From positions 1-64,000 of the forward strand of contig NZ_JACWAB010000009.1 in the NCBI RefSeq assembly GCF_020483305.1: 64,000 bases of DNA, read 5' to 3'. Made by a program: the position numbers and the translations under genes. Origin of the DNA: Arthrobacter sp. UM1. GTDB taxonomy: Bacteria; Actinomycetota; Actinomycetes; Actinomycetales; Micrococcaceae. Numbering within the stretch: the stretch's first letter is position 1; each line of letters opens with the position of its first letter. Shown piece by piece: positions 52,612-61,485 of this stretch. The notes beneath the pieces were generated by a model. It did no database searches, was not told the DNA's origin, and worked only from the letters and a program-made list of their open reading frames with translations.

Positions 52612-53744
52612 TGGATGTCGGCCGGGTTGACGCCGAGCTCGATCGCCTGGCCGCGCATGGCCTGCATGAACGGCTGCGGGCCGCAGAGGAACACGTGGGC
52701 GTTCTCCGCCACTCCGAGGTCCTTGAGGCTGATCTTCTCGGTGTGGTGGCCCTCGCCGGCGCCCTCGCGGAGGAAGAGCTCAAGCCGGGCGTTCGGCAGG
52801 GCCTCGACGGCGCCCTCCACCTGGGGCTTGCGGGCCATCGTGGACTCGCTGCGATCGGCGTGGATGACGGTGATGTCGCGCTGGTCCCCGGCGTGCTTGA
52901 GGGCACAGAGGGCGCCGGACGTCACCGTGACGCCGATGCCGGCGGTGACGAACACGAGCGGGCGGCCGTCGTCGTCCGGCAGGGCGTTGAGGCCGAACGG
53001 CGGGGAGACCTCGAGGGTGCTGCCCTCGGCGAGGGTGTCGAACATGACGGGGGAGATCTCGCCGGCGTCGTCGCGCTTGACCGTGATGATCCGGTGCTCG
53101 GTGGAGGCCGGGTCGCAGGAGAGGGAGAACTGGCGCGGCTGGAGGAGGCCGTCCTCCGTCTTCATGCGGATGGAGACGTAGTGGCCGGGCTTGCCGGGCG
53201 CCACGGGCTCGGAGCCGGTGGGGACGAGCTCGAAGGTCTTGACGTTCTCGGTGTCGTTGCTGACGCTCGCGACCTTCCAGACCGTGTACCCCGTGTCCTC
53301 GGGGAGGGCGGCGTAGAGGCCCTTCTCCATCTTGATGAGGGCGTCCGCCATGAGCCAGTAGACCTCGTCCCACGCGGCGGCGACCTCGGGGGTCACGGCG
53401 TCGCCGAGCACCTCGACGATCGCGGCGAAGAGGTTGTCGTGGACGATCTGGTACTGGTCCTCGCGGACGTTGAGCGAGGTGTGCTTGTGGGCGATGCGGG
53501 CGAGGAGCTCCTCCGGGAGGGAGTCCGGGTGCTCGAGCAGCCAGGAGGCGAACTTCGCGATGCTCCCGGCAAGGGCCTGCGGCTGCGCTCCGTTCTTCTG
53601 GTTGGCGCGGGAGAACATGCCGTCGAGCAGCTCGGGGTGGTTGCCGAACATCGTCTTGTAGAAGAGCGGGGTGATCTCGGGGATGTTGGCGCCGATGACG
53701 GGGAGGGTGGCCTCGACGACGGGGCGGCTCTGAGCGGAGAGCAT
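52551..53744 (-). CDS. hmp: Nitric oxide dioxygenase (flavohemoprotein)
   Basis: Detoxifies NO to nitrate using O2 and NAD(P)H, 397 residues. The globin domain (1-140) has the proximal-His segment IAHKHTSLNVREDQY. The FAD domain has RQFSLSCDP and the NAD domain VFVTAGIGVTV and HVFLCGPQPFMQAM. ATG 53744 was chosen over 53765 because AAGGA lies seven bases upstream and the longer frame would start in the operator. The palindrome just upstream and the nsrR gene 1 kb away explain its control. Confidence 0.95.
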   Translation of the reverse strand: MLSAQSRPVVEATLPVIGANIPEITPLFYKTMFGNHPELLDGMFSRANQKNGAQPQALAGSIAKFASWLLEHPDSLPEELLARIAHKHTSLNVREDQYQIVHDNLFAAIVEVLGDAVTPEVAAAWDEVYWLMADALIKMEKGLYAALPEDTGYTVWKVASVSNDTENVKTFELVPTGSEPVAPGKPGHYVSIRMKTEDGLLQPRQFSLSCDPASTEHRIITVKRDDAGEISPVMFDTLAEGSTLEVSPPFGLNALPDDDGRPLVFVTAGIGVTVTSGALCALKHAGDQRDITVIHADRSESTMARKPQVEGAVEALPNARLELFLREGAGEGHHTEKISLKDLGVAENAHVFLCGPQPFMQAMRGQAIELGVNPADIHYDAFGPDLWMADPGTPAGA

Positions 53745-53758
53745 TGGGGAGTCCTTTC

Positions 53759-53777
53759 CTTGCATTTGAAATGCAAG
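53759..53777. promoter_or_regulatory. NsrR box upstream of hmp
   Basis: Perfect palindrome CTTGCATTTGAAATGCAAG, 9-1-9, matching the ATGCATTT-N-AAATGCAT pattern of NsrR sites, 14 bases before the hmp start and overlapping its promoter region. Confidence 0.85.
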
Positions 53778-53813
53778 ATTTAGTCTACGCCAGTTTCTAC
53801 CCGGTGTAGAACG

Positions 53814-54734
53814 TCAGTCCTCGGGGAAGGCCTCGCTCATCGTCACGAACCGCACCCCCTCCGCGGAGAGGACCGAGAGGGCCGCCTCGATTCCCTCGGC
53901 GGTGCCGGAGAGCGGCCGGTTCATGTGCCCGATGAGCACGCTGCCGCTCGGGGCCCGGACGGCCTCCGCCATGACGGCCGGCGCCGGGAACGTGGCCCCT
54001 CCGTCCGCGTTGACGGAGAAGGAGGCGATGCGCTGGCCGAGCGCTTCGACGATCTCCTCGGCGACGTCGTCCGCGAACGCCGTTCCCGGGCGGAAGAACC
54101 GCGGCCTCAGGCCGTGCTCCGCGAGGAAGCGGGCGCAGCCGGCCACCTCGTCCCAGACCTCGCCCGCGCTGGCCGTGCCGCGGATGCCCCACGCCGAGCG
54201 GCCGGAGACGGAGAGGGGAACGTGCCGGGTGCCGTGGTTCCCGATCTCGAACAGCGGATCCTGCGCCAGCTGCTCGAACTCCCGGGAATGGTGCTCGGCC
54301 CAGCGCTGGTTGACGAACAGGGTCGCCTTGGCCCGGTGGGCCCGGAGCGTCTCGATGAGCCGCCGGTCGAACTGCAGAACTGTGCCGCCGCAGGCGTCGA
54401 AGGTGAGGGCCAGCGTCCGGGGCCCGGGCGGCGCGCTGAATCGGACGGCCGCTCCAGCCGGGTGCGTGGACCACGTCCTCGGCAGCCGATTGCCGAACCG
54501 GTCTTCGATCTCCGAGCGGTCAGGCAGGTCGAGCGCGGCTCCGGCGGCCCCGTGGGCGCCGGGCGCGCTGCGGACGGGCCCCGAGGGGGAGACCGTGGAA
54601 GGGCCTGTGCCTCCCCGGCCCCGGCCGGGCGCAGCGCAGGAGGCCAGCGCCGGCGCGGAGATCGTCAGCGCAGCGCCTCGCGCAAGGACCTGCCTGCGGG
54701 AGGGCTGTGTTGCGGGGCGGGATGTGCGGTGCAT
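53814..54734 (-). CDS. Exported polysaccharide deacetylase (NodB domain)
   Basis: 306 residues. Signal region SRRQVLARGAALTISAPALASC fits a lipoprotein (lipobox LASC) with a weak twin-Arg start, so it is likely anchored outside the membrane. The NodB domain has LTFDACGG (one metal Asp kept, the usual TFDDGP altered), NHGTRHVPLS (His pair), RFFRPGTAF and NADGG. The altered motif 1 is common in peptidoglycan-type deacetylases of actinobacteria. 40 bases downstream of nsrR and same strand, so possibly co-transcribed. Confidence 0.8.
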   Translation of the reverse strand: MHRTSRPATQPSRRQVLARGAALTISAPALASCAAPGRGRGGTGPSTVSPSGPVRSAPGAHGAAGAALDLPDRSEIEDRFGNRLPRTWSTHPAGAAVRFSAPPGPRTLALTFDACGGTVLQFDRRLIETLRAHRAKATLFVNQRWAEHHSREFEQLAQDPLFEIGNHGTRHVPLSVSGRSAWGIRGTASAGEVWDEVAGCARFLAEHGLRPRFFRPGTAFADDVAEEIVEALGQRIASFSVNADGGATFPAPAVMAEAVRAPSGSVLIGHMNRPLSGTAEGIEAALSVLSAEGVRFVTMSEAFPED

Positions 54735-54774
54735 GTCACCGCTGATGATACGGCGCTGGAACGCGCGGGGGCCT

Positions 54775-55251
54775 TCAGCCGGCGCCCGGCGGCCCGATCC
54801 CGGGGAAGCCCAGGCTCGCCGTGCTGCCCCTCCGCGGGCCGGGCCCCCGGTGCGGCGGACGGGAGGCGAGGCCGGCGACGACGACGTCGTCCAGCTCCGC
54901 GTAGAACCGCTCCCGGGCCCGGTTGAGGACCCCGCGCAGGCCGCAGCGGCCGTAGAGCGGGCAGACCGCCTCGCCGTCGCGCGTGCACTCGGCCACGTCC
55001 TCTCGGGAGTCGAGCTCCCGCAGGATGCCGCCCACGGTGGCCCTGCGCCCGGCGTCCGTCAGGCTCGCGCCGCCGCTGCGCCCCCGGGCGACCTCCACGA
55101 GGCCGAGATCCCGGAGGCGGATGACCGCCTTGCTCACGTGGTTGTAGGGCAGCCCCACGCTCTCGGCGAGCTGTCGACCGGTCTGCGGGGCGGTCTCCGC
55201 GAGGGAGACGACGATCCGCAGGCACAGATCCGCGAACGTGTTGAGCTTCAC
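54775..55251 (-). CDS. nsrR: NO-sensing Rrf2-family repressor NsrR
   Basis: 158 residues. Winged helix with SVGLPYNHVSKAVIRLRDLGLVEVARGRSGGASL. The Fe-S ligands are visible: Cys89, Cys97 and Cys103, and Asp8, which in Streptomyces NsrR is the fourth ligand of the [4Fe-4S] cluster. NO damage to the cluster releases DNA. The C-terminal 35 residues are a Gly/Pro/Arg-rich tail. GTG start with GGAGAAGCC before it. The NsrR box in front of hmp is its obvious target. Confidence 0.92.
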   Translation of the reverse strand: MKLNTFADLCLRIVVSLAETAPQTGRQLAESVGLPYNHVSKAVIRLRDLGLVEVARGRSGGASLTDAGRRATVGGILRELDSREDVAECTRDGEAVCPLYGRCGLRGVLNRARERFYAELDDVVVAGLASRPPHRGPGPRRGSTASLGFPGIGPPGAG

Positions 55252-55408
55252 GGCTTCTCCTCTCCTGCGGTGGTCGGTCTCGTCTGGGTGTGCGGCCGCT
55301 GCTGCTCCGGCGCCTCGGGGCGGGCGGGGAGCCCGGTGCGGAACGGGAGCGGGCCGGGGCCGTCTCGACGACGGCGCCCGGCCCGGTCCGGCTCGGTCGG
55401 GCGTCCGG

Positions 55409-56818
55409 TCAGGCGCGGACGATCTCCAGGACGCGGTCCCGGATCGGGGCGAACACGGACTCGTCCCGGCCCTCGCCGTTGAACCGGAGGAACGGCTCGG
55501 TGTTGGACGGGCGGAGGTTGACCCACCAGGAGCCGTCCGCCGCCGTGAAGGTGGTTCCGTCCAGCTCGTCCGTGGAGACGGCCACGCCGTTGTGCTCCGG
55601 CGTCAGCTCCGCCTTGACACGGGCGACGGCGCCGGCCTTGTCCTCGACCTTCGAGTTGATCTCGCCCGAGGAGAAGTACGGCTCGTACTCCTCCGCGAGC
55701 TGGGAGAGGGGCTGGTCCTGGCCGCCGAGCGCCGCCAGGACGTGCATCGCCGCGAGCATGCCCGTGTCCGCGTTGAAGAAGTCGCGGAAGTAGTAGTGGG
55801 CCGAGTGCTCGCCGCCGAAGACCGCGTTCTCCTTGGCCATCTGGGCCTTGATGAACGAGTGGCCCACGCGGGTGCGGACCGCACGGCCGCCGTCGTGCTC
55901 GATGAGCTCGGGGACGGCGCGCGAGGTGATGAGGTTGTGGATGATGACCGGGGTGTCCTCGCCCGCGGCCTTGGCGCGGGCGATCTCGCGGCGGGCCACC
56001 ATCGCGGTGACGGCCGAGGGGGAGACCGGATCGCCCTTCTCGTCGATGACGAAGCAGCGGTCCGCGTCTCCGTCGAACGCGATGCCGATGTCCGCTCCGT
56101 GCTCCCGGACGGCCCTCTGGAGGTCCCGGAGGTTCTCCGACTCGAGCGGGTTGGCGGGGTGGTTCGGGAACGTGCCGTCCAGCTCGAAGTAGAGGGGCTC
56201 GATCTCAAGCGGGAGGGCCGGGAGGATCGAGTCGCCGAGGACCGCGGGGGTGGTCATGCCCGCCATGCCGTTGCCGGCGTCCACCACGGCCTTGAGGGGG
56301 CGGATGCCGGAGAGGTCCACGAGACCGCGGAGGAACTCCGCGTAGCCCTTGAGGATGTCCTCCTCCGTCTCCGAGCCCCGGGTCTCCGCGGCGGGGATCC
56401 CGTGCTCCAGGTACTCCTGGGCCTTGTCCCGCACGTCGAAGAGCCCCGTCTCCGAGGAGATCGGGACGGCGCCGGCGAGCGACATCTTCATGCCGTTGTA
56501 CTCGGCCGGGTTGTGGCTCGCGGTGAAGGTGACGCCGGCGGCCTTGCGCACGCCGCAGGCGTAGTACAGCTCGTCAGTCGAGATGAGGCCGATGTAGACG
56601 GCGTTCGCGCCCCGGGCAGTCGCGCCGCGGCCGAAGGCCTTGGCGAACTCGGGGGAGGAGGGGCGCATATCGCCGCCGATGAGCACGGTCTCGCCTGCGA
56701 GCCCCACGACGTCGACGAAGGCGGCGCCGACGGCCTCGACCGTCTGCTCCGTGATGGTCTCGCCGACGATGCCGCGGACATCGTATGCCTTGAATGAGGA
56801 TGAGAGATCGATAGTCAC
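55409..56818 (-). CDS. manB: Phosphomannomutase/phosphoglucomutase
   Basis: Interconverts hexose 6- and 1-phosphates for GDP-mannose or UDP-glucose supply, 469 residues. The phosphoserine is in TASHNPAEYNGMK, the Mg loop is FDGDADRCF, the sugar-binding loop is GGEHSAHYYF and the phosphate-binding loop RPSNTEPFLRF. The EHSAH type is bifunctional PMM/PGM. GTG start, leaderless (TAGACT-N6-GTG). Gene stands alone. Confidence 0.92.
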   Translation of the reverse strand: MTIDLSSSFKAYDVRGIVGETITEQTVEAVGAAFVDVVGLAGETVLIGGDMRPSSPEFAKAFGRGATARGANAVYIGLISTDELYYACGVRKAAGVTFTASHNPAEYNGMKMSLAGAVPISSETGLFDVRDKAQEYLEHGIPAAETRGSETEEDILKGYAEFLRGLVDLSGIRPLKAVVDAGNGMAGMTTPAVLGDSILPALPLEIEPLYFELDGTFPNHPANPLESENLRDLQRAVREHGADIGIAFDGDADRCFVIDEKGDPVSPSAVTAMVARREIARAKAAGEDTPVIIHNLITSRAVPELIEHDGGRAVRTRVGHSFIKAQMAKENAVFGGEHSAHYYFRDFFNADTGMLAAMHVLAALGGQDQPLSQLAEEYEPYFSSGEINSKVEDKAGAVARVKAELTPEHNGVAVSTDELDGTTFTAADGSWWVNLRPSNTEPFLRFNGEGRDESVFAPIRDRVLEIVRA

Positions 56819-56824
56819 AGGTCG

Positions 56825-56830
56825 AGTCTA
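56825..56830 (-). promoter_or_regulatory. -10 box of a leaderless promoter
   Basis: TAGACT with six bases to the GTG of the phosphomannomutase gene. Confidence 0.5.
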
Positions 56831-56921
56831 GTCCTCGGCCCCCAGCGCGGACCGGGCGTCGGCTTAGAGTGTCCAGGGCTGGTGCCATACTCGGTGCACG
56901 AGCCGTTCCGAGGAGGAATCC

Positions 56922-59069
56922 GTGACCGAGACCCCTGACACCGCACAGCAGCCGGACACCTACGCCCACGCCCTCGCCACGCTGCGCGAGCTGACGAGGA
57001 ACCCGGAGGCGGAGTTCCACGCGGGCCAGTGGGAGGCCATCCGCGCACTTGTGGACGAGCGGCGCCGGGCGCTCGTGGTCCAGCGGACCGGCTGGGGGAA
57101 GTCAGCGGTGTACTTCGTGGCCTCGAAGATCCTCCGGGAGCGGGGTGCGGGGGCATCCGTCATCATCTCGCCTCTCCTCGCGCTCATGCGGGACCAGATC
57201 GCCGCGGCCCGCCGCGCGGGGATCGCAGCGGAGGCCATCAACTCCGCCAATGCGGTCGAGTGGCCGGAGATCGTGGAGAGGATCCGGGCGGGTCGGATCG
57301 ACGTCCTCCTCATCTCGCCGGAGCGCCTCAACAACCCCTCCTTCCGTGAGGAGGTGCTTCCGCAGCTCCTCGGCTCCACGGGCCTGCTCGTCATCGACGA
57401 GGCCCACTGCATCTCGGACTGGGGGCATGACTTCCGCCCGGACTACCGGCGGATCCGGGACATCATCGCGTCCATGCCGCAGGGTCTGCCCGTGCTGGCC
57501 ACCACCGCCACGGCCAATGCCAGGGTGGTCGCGGATGTGGAGGAGCAGCTCGGAGGGGCCGCGGGTCCGTCCGGGGTAGGCGGCGTGCTCACCATCCGCG
57601 GGCCCCTCGCGCGCTCCTCGCTGCGCCTCGGCGTGCTCCGCCTCGCCTCGCCCGCCTCGCGGCTCGCCTGGCTCGTGGACCACCTCCGGGACCTCCCCGG
57701 ATCGGGGATCGTCTACACGCTCACGGTGTCCGCGGCGCAGGACATCTCCGAGCTCCTCAACCGCGCGGGGTACGCCGCGCGGCCCTACACGGGCGGGACA
57801 GACCCGGAGGAACGGGAGGCCGCGGAGAACGCGCTCAAGGAGAACCAGGTCAAGTGCCTCGTGGCCACGAGCGCGCTCGGCATGGGGTTTGACAAGCGGG
57901 ACCTCGGATTCGTGGTCCACGTCGGCGCGCCGAGCTCGCCCGTGGCGTACTACCAGCAGGTGGGGCGTGCGGGCCGCGGGACGGATCACGCAGACGTGCT
58001 GCTCCTGCCGGGAGCGGAGGACAGGGAGATCTGGAAGTACTTCGCCACGGCGTCCATGCCGGACGAGGAGCGGGCCACCGCCGTGCTGACGGCTCTGGCG
58101 TCCGGGGAGACGCTCTCCTCCGCCGCCATCGAGAGCCGGGTCAACCTGAAGCGCTCTCCGCTGGAGCTGCTCCTCAAGGTGCTCGCCGTGGACGGCGCCG
58201 TGGAGCGGGTCCGCGGCGGGTGGAGGTCCACGGGCAGGCCCTGGGAGTTCGACGCTGAACGGTATGACCGCATCGCGGAGGAGCGCGTCCGGGAGCAGAA
58301 CGCCATGCTCGCGTTCGAGCAGACCCGGGAGTGCCGCATGCTGTTCCTCACCGAGCAGCTGGATGATCCCCAGGCGGAGCGCTGCGGAAAGTGCGACTCC
58401 TGCGCGGGCCCCTGGTACGCCACGGACCTCTCCGAGGAGGCCAAGTCGCTCGCGGACGGCGCCGCCTCAAGCGTGGGCGTGTCCATCGCTCCCCGCGCCC
58501 AGTGGCCGCAGGGCATGGACCGCCTCGGCGTGTCCGTCAAGGGTCGCATTCCCGAGGAAGAGCGGGCCGCCGAGGGCCGGGCCATCGCCCGCTTCACGGA
58601 CCTCGGCTGGGGGCAGTCGCTCAGGAGCCTTCTCGCCCAAGACGCGGAGGACCAGCCGGCTCCGGCCGGACTCCTCCAGGCCGGGGTCAAGGTGCTCGCG
58701 GACTGGTCGTGGCCGCAGCGGCCGGTGGCGGTGGCCTCCATGCCGTCCCGGCGGCGTCCGCAGCTCGTCGAGAGCTTCGCCCGCGGCATCGCCGAGGCCG
58801 GGCGGCTTCCGTATCTCGGCTCGCTGGAGGCGCCGCACGGCGGTCCGCGGGGTGCGGCCGGGGGCAACAGCGCCTATCGCCTGGCGGACGTGTGGGACCA
58901 GTTCGCCGTGCCGGAGGCTTGGAAGCCGGGACTCCTGGAGCACCGCGGGCCCGTGCTGCTCGTGGATGACATCGTGGACTCCCGGTGGAGCATCACGGTG
59001 GCCTCGCGGGCCCTCAGACAGGCCGGCGCGGACGGGGTGTTCCCATTTGCCCTCGCCGTGCCGGCGTGA
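56922..59069 (+). CDS. RecQ-type helicase with C-terminal phosphoribosyltransferase-like domain
   Basis: 3'-5' DNA helicase, 715 residues. P-loop RTGWGKSAVYF (Lys60), DEAHCISDWGHDFRPDYRRI, LATTATANARV, and ALGMGFDKRDLGFVVHVGAPSSPVAYYQQVGRAGRG in domain 2. Then the zinc-binding RecQ part with MLFLTEQLDDPQAERCGKCDSC. There is no HRDC domain. Instead the last 160 residues are a PRTase-like fold ending GPVLLVDDIVDSRWSITVASRALRQAGA, with a PRPP-loop-like VDDIVDS. Optimal GGAGGAATCC before the GTG. Confidence 0.9.
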   Translation: MTETPDTAQQPDTYAHALATLRELTRNPEAEFHAGQWEAIRALVDERRRALVVQRTGWGKSAVYFVASKILRERGAGASVIISPLLALMRDQIAAARRAGIAAEAINSANAVEWPEIVERIRAGRIDVLLISPERLNNPSFREEVLPQLLGSTGLLVIDEAHCISDWGHDFRPDYRRIRDIIASMPQGLPVLATTATANARVVADVEEQLGGAAGPSGVGGVLTIRGPLARSSLRLGVLRLASPASRLAWLVDHLRDLPGSGIVYTLTVSAAQDISELLNRAGYAARPYTGGTDPEEREAAENALKENQVKCLVATSALGMGFDKRDLGFVVHVGAPSSPVAYYQQVGRAGRGTDHADVLLLPGAEDREIWKYFATASMPDEERATAVLTALASGETLSSAAIESRVNLKRSPLELLLKVLAVDGAVERVRGGWRSTGRPWEFDAERYDRIAEERVREQNAMLAFEQTRECRMLFLTEQLDDPQAERCGKCDSCAGPWYATDLSEEAKSLADGAASSVGVSIAPRAQWPQGMDRLGVSVKGRIPEEERAAEGRAIARFTDLGWGQSLRSLLAQDAEDQPAPAGLLQAGVKVLADWSWPQRPVAVASMPSRRRPQLVESFARGIAEAGRLPYLGSLEAPHGGPRGAAGGNSAYRLADVWDQFAVPEAWKPGLLEHRGPVLLVDDIVDSRWSITVASRALRQAGADGVFPFALAVPA

Positions 59070-59111
59070 TCGGCGCAGTCCCGAGCGCGTTCCGGCCGTG
59101 CGCTGCCCTCG

Positions 59112-60137
59112 TCAGACCTCCCGGGAGCGCTGCTCCAGCGCCGGCCTGCCGTACGGGTACTCGGTGAGCTGCGGGGCGGAAAGGCGGCCGAGGGCGTCGA
59201 GCTCGGTCGCAGTCAGGCGCAGACCGGACGCGCCGAGGTTCTCCTCCAGCTGCTTGAGAGTGCGGGCGCCGAGGATGACGCTCGTGACACACGGCTGGGC
59301 GGCGGTCCAGGCCAGAGCCACCTGGGGGATGCTCGCGCCGCGCTCGGTGCCGATCCGCTCGAGCTCCGCAAGGACCCGCCACGTGCGGGGATCCCGGTTG
59401 CGCTCCTCCCACGAGGACTGGAGATTGGCCACGCGGCCCGCGAACCGGGATTCCGTGTCCGGCTCGTCGTCCTTGGTGTACTTGCCGGAGAGCCAGCCTC
59501 CGGCCAGCGGGGACCACGGCAGCACGGCCATCCCGGCGTCGTCGGCCGCGTCCATGATCTCGGACTCCGTCTCACGGACCAGAAGGGAATACTGCGGCTG
59601 GATGGAGGCGGGCTCGGCCCAGCCGTGGAGCCGTGCCTCATAGACCGCCTTGGTGATCTGCCAACCCGTGAAGTTGGAGAACCCGTAGGCGTGGATCTTC
59701 CCCGCCGCCATCGCGTCGTCGAGGAACCGCAGAGCCTCGGAGATCGGGGTCAGCGGGTCCCATGCGTGGAGCTGGTAGAGGTCGATCGCGTCCACGCCGA
59801 GCCGCCGGAGCGAGCCGTCCAGGGACTCATGCAGCTGCTTCCTCCCGTAGCCCCGGCTGTTCGGCCCGAACCGCTCGCCCGTGCCGAACCGCGCCTTCGA
59901 GGCGAGCACCATGTCCTCGGCCTCGTCTGTCCGGGAGGCGAGCCAGCGGCCCACGATCTCCTCGCTCGCACCCAGGTTGTAGATGTCCGCCGTGTCGATC
60001 AGGCTTCCGCCCGCCTCCGCATAGCGGTCCATCATGCGGAACGCGGTCTCCTCGTCCGTCCGGTCGCCGAAAGTCATGGTCCCCAGAGCGAACTCCGAGA
60101 CGGCCAGCCCCGTGTTGCCCAGCATCCTCGTCTCCAT
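59112..60137 (-). CDS. Aldo/keto reductase
   Basis: NADPH-dependent oxidoreductase, 341 residues, TIM barrel of the AKR YajO/Gfo-like group. Catalytic Asp and Tyr are in SLIDTADIYNLGASEEIVG, Lys in MVLASKARFG, His in LYQLHAWDP, and NADP-binding SVILGARTLKQLEENLGA near the end. Substrate not predictable. ATG 60137 is the conserved family start. The frame continues upstream through a tandem repeat without coding character. Confidence 0.9.
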   Translation of the reverse strand: METRMLGNTGLAVSEFALGTMTFGDRTDEETAFRMMDRYAEAGGSLIDTADIYNLGASEEIVGRWLASRTDEAEDMVLASKARFGTGERFGPNSRGYGRKQLHESLDGSLRRLGVDAIDLYQLHAWDPLTPISEALRFLDDAMAAGKIHAYGFSNFTGWQITKAVYEARLHGWAEPASIQPQYSLLVRETESEIMDAADDAGMAVLPWSPLAGGWLSGKYTKDDEPDTESRFAGRVANLQSSWEERNRDPRTWRVLAELERIGTERGASIPQVALAWTAAQPCVTSVILGARTLKQLEENLGASGLRLTATELDALGRLSAPQLTEYPYGRPALEQRSREV

Positions 60138-60176
60138 GCGGCCCACTCTGCCAGACCCGGTCGATCCGCTCGTGGC

Positions 60177-60238
60177 GGCCCGCCCGGCAGGCCATGACCG
60201 CCCAGCCGGCCCGCCCGGCAGGCCATGACCGCCCAGCC
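60177..60238. repeat. 31-bp tandem repeat, two exact copies
   Basis: Units begin GGCCCGCCCGGCAGGCCATG. A degenerate third start (CGCTCGCCCGGCCGGGC) follows. Lies between the aldo/keto reductase promoter side and the next divergent gene. Confidence 0.9.
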
Positions 60239-60297
60239 CGCTCGCCCGGCCGGGCTTCCGGGGCGGCCGAACGCCCCGGCCGCGCTCAGAGCGGAAG

Positions 60298-60303
60298 GAT
60301 AGC
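60298..60303 (+). promoter_or_regulatory. -10 box of a leaderless promoter
   Basis: TAGCCT close before the small membrane protein, with TGACCC and then ATG. Position of the box is within a few bases of 60300. Confidence 0.4.
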
Positions 60304-60311
60304 CTTGACCC

Positions 60312-60617
60312 ATGCAAGCGATTATGTGGATCCTCGTCGCCGTGGCTGTCGCCGGGCTCATCATGGTGCTGCTCCGCAAGGGCCGGGGCGCGGCCCAGGA
60401 GGCTATGGAGCGCTCGGCCACCCCCGAGTTCGCCGCCCAGGCCAGCGGCAGGCTGGACGAGCAGACGCACCGCCAGGTCTACGCCCTCATCGCCCAGGGC
60501 CGCCAGCAGGAGGCCGTAGAGGCCTACCAGAACGCCACGCGCTCCACGCTCTTCGAGTCGATCACGGCGGTCAACGCTTTGGCCCGCCACCCCCAAGAGC
60601 ACCGTGGCGGATTCTGA
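60312..60617 (+). CDS. Small bitopic membrane protein
   Basis: 101 residues: an N-terminal span (MWILVAVAVAGLIMVLL) then a soluble helical domain with DEQTHRQVYALIAQGRQQEAVEAYQNATR, resembling ribosomal-protein L7/L12-like or single-TPR helices in small actinobacterial proteins. Function unknown. Overlaps the following regulator gene by 14 bases, so the two are translationally coupled. Confidence 0.7.
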   Translation: MQAIMWILVAVAVAGLIMVLLRKGRGAAQEAMERSATPEFAAQASGRLDEQTHRQVYALIAQGRQQEAVEAYQNATRSTLFESITAVNALARHPQEHRGGF

Positions 60618-61368
60618 TCCGCGGGACGCTCGGGAGGAGGACTTCCTCGAGGCCTACGATCCGGCCGAGCACGAGCCGTTCGGCGTCACGGCGGACCTCG
60701 CCCTCCTGGCCGTGGAGCGCGGCGAGCTCTTCGTCCTGACGCGCCGCCGGCTCTCCCACCCGTTCCAGGGCCGCCTCGGCCTGCCCAGCGGGTTCCTCGG
60801 CCCGGACGAGTCTGCCGACGAGGCCGCTCGGCGGATCGCCCGGATGAAGACCGGCCTCGGAACCCTCGTCGCCGTCGAGCAGCTCAAGACCTACACGGAC
60901 CCCGGACGGGATCCGCGGATGCGCGTGGTCTCGGTGGGCCACGTGGGGCTGGCCGCGAGCCACAACGCGAGGCTCCCCGCCGTCGTCGACGACGGCCAGA
61001 CCGCCTGGACGCGCGTGGCGGACCTCCGGCCCTCCGAGGTGGCGTTCGACCACCTCCAGATCATCGAGGACGCCGTCGAGCGGATCGCCTCCCGGATGGA
61101 GTTCACGCTCGTCGCCGCCCGGTTCCTGCCCTCCACGTTCACCATCTCCCAGCTGCGCACGGTCTATGCGGCCGTCTGGGGAGCGGAGCTGGACCCGGGC
61201 AACTTCCAGCGCAAGATCCTCGCCACCAAGGCCCTTGAGGAGACGGGGGAGCGGTACCAGTCCGGCGGCGGCCGGGGCGCGCCGGCCAAGGTCTACCGGG
61301 CTGTGGACGGCGGGGACCCGCTGAGGCCCGCCTACCTCGTGCCGCCGCTGCGGCGAGCCTCGTCGTGA
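60604..61368 (+). CDS. NrtR-like regulator (inactive Nudix plus winged helix)
   Basis: 254 residues. N-terminal Nudix fold in which the box LPSGFLGPDESADEAARRIARMKTG has lost the REUXEE acidic residues, so it probably only binds its nucleotide ligand. C-terminal winged helix FTISQLRTVYAAVWGAELDPGNFQRKILATKALEETGE with the NrtR pattern. NrtR proteins repress NAD synthesis or related genes and respond to ADP-ribose. No NAD genes are adjacent, so the target is open. GTG 60604 is the first start in frame. Confidence 0.8.
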   Translation: MADSDPRDAREEDFLEAYDPAEHEPFGVTADLALLAVERGELFVLTRRRLSHPFQGRLGLPSGFLGPDESADEAARRIARMKTGLGTLVAVEQLKTYTDPGRDPRMRVVSVGHVGLAASHNARLPAVVDDGQTAWTRVADLRPSEVAFDHLQIIEDAVERIASRMEFTLVAARFLPSTFTISQLRTVYAAVWGAELDPGNFQRKILATKALEETGERYQSGGGRGAPAKVYRAVDGGDPLRPAYLVPPLRRASS

Positions 61369-61430
61369 CCGCCGCGAGAGCGGGACTGGCCGGCGGGCCG
61401 GACTGACCGGCAGCCGGCAGGAGACAGAAT

Positions 61431-61465
61431 CGGGCCGCAGCGGCCAGAACGGCCGCTGCGGCCCG
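61431..61465. terminator. Bidirectional terminator hairpin
   Basis: Perfect 15-bp stem (CGGGCCGCAGCGGCC and complement) with loop AGAAC between convergent genes. Confidence 0.75.
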
Positions 61466-61485
61466 AGAGCCGAGACAGTTGGGGC

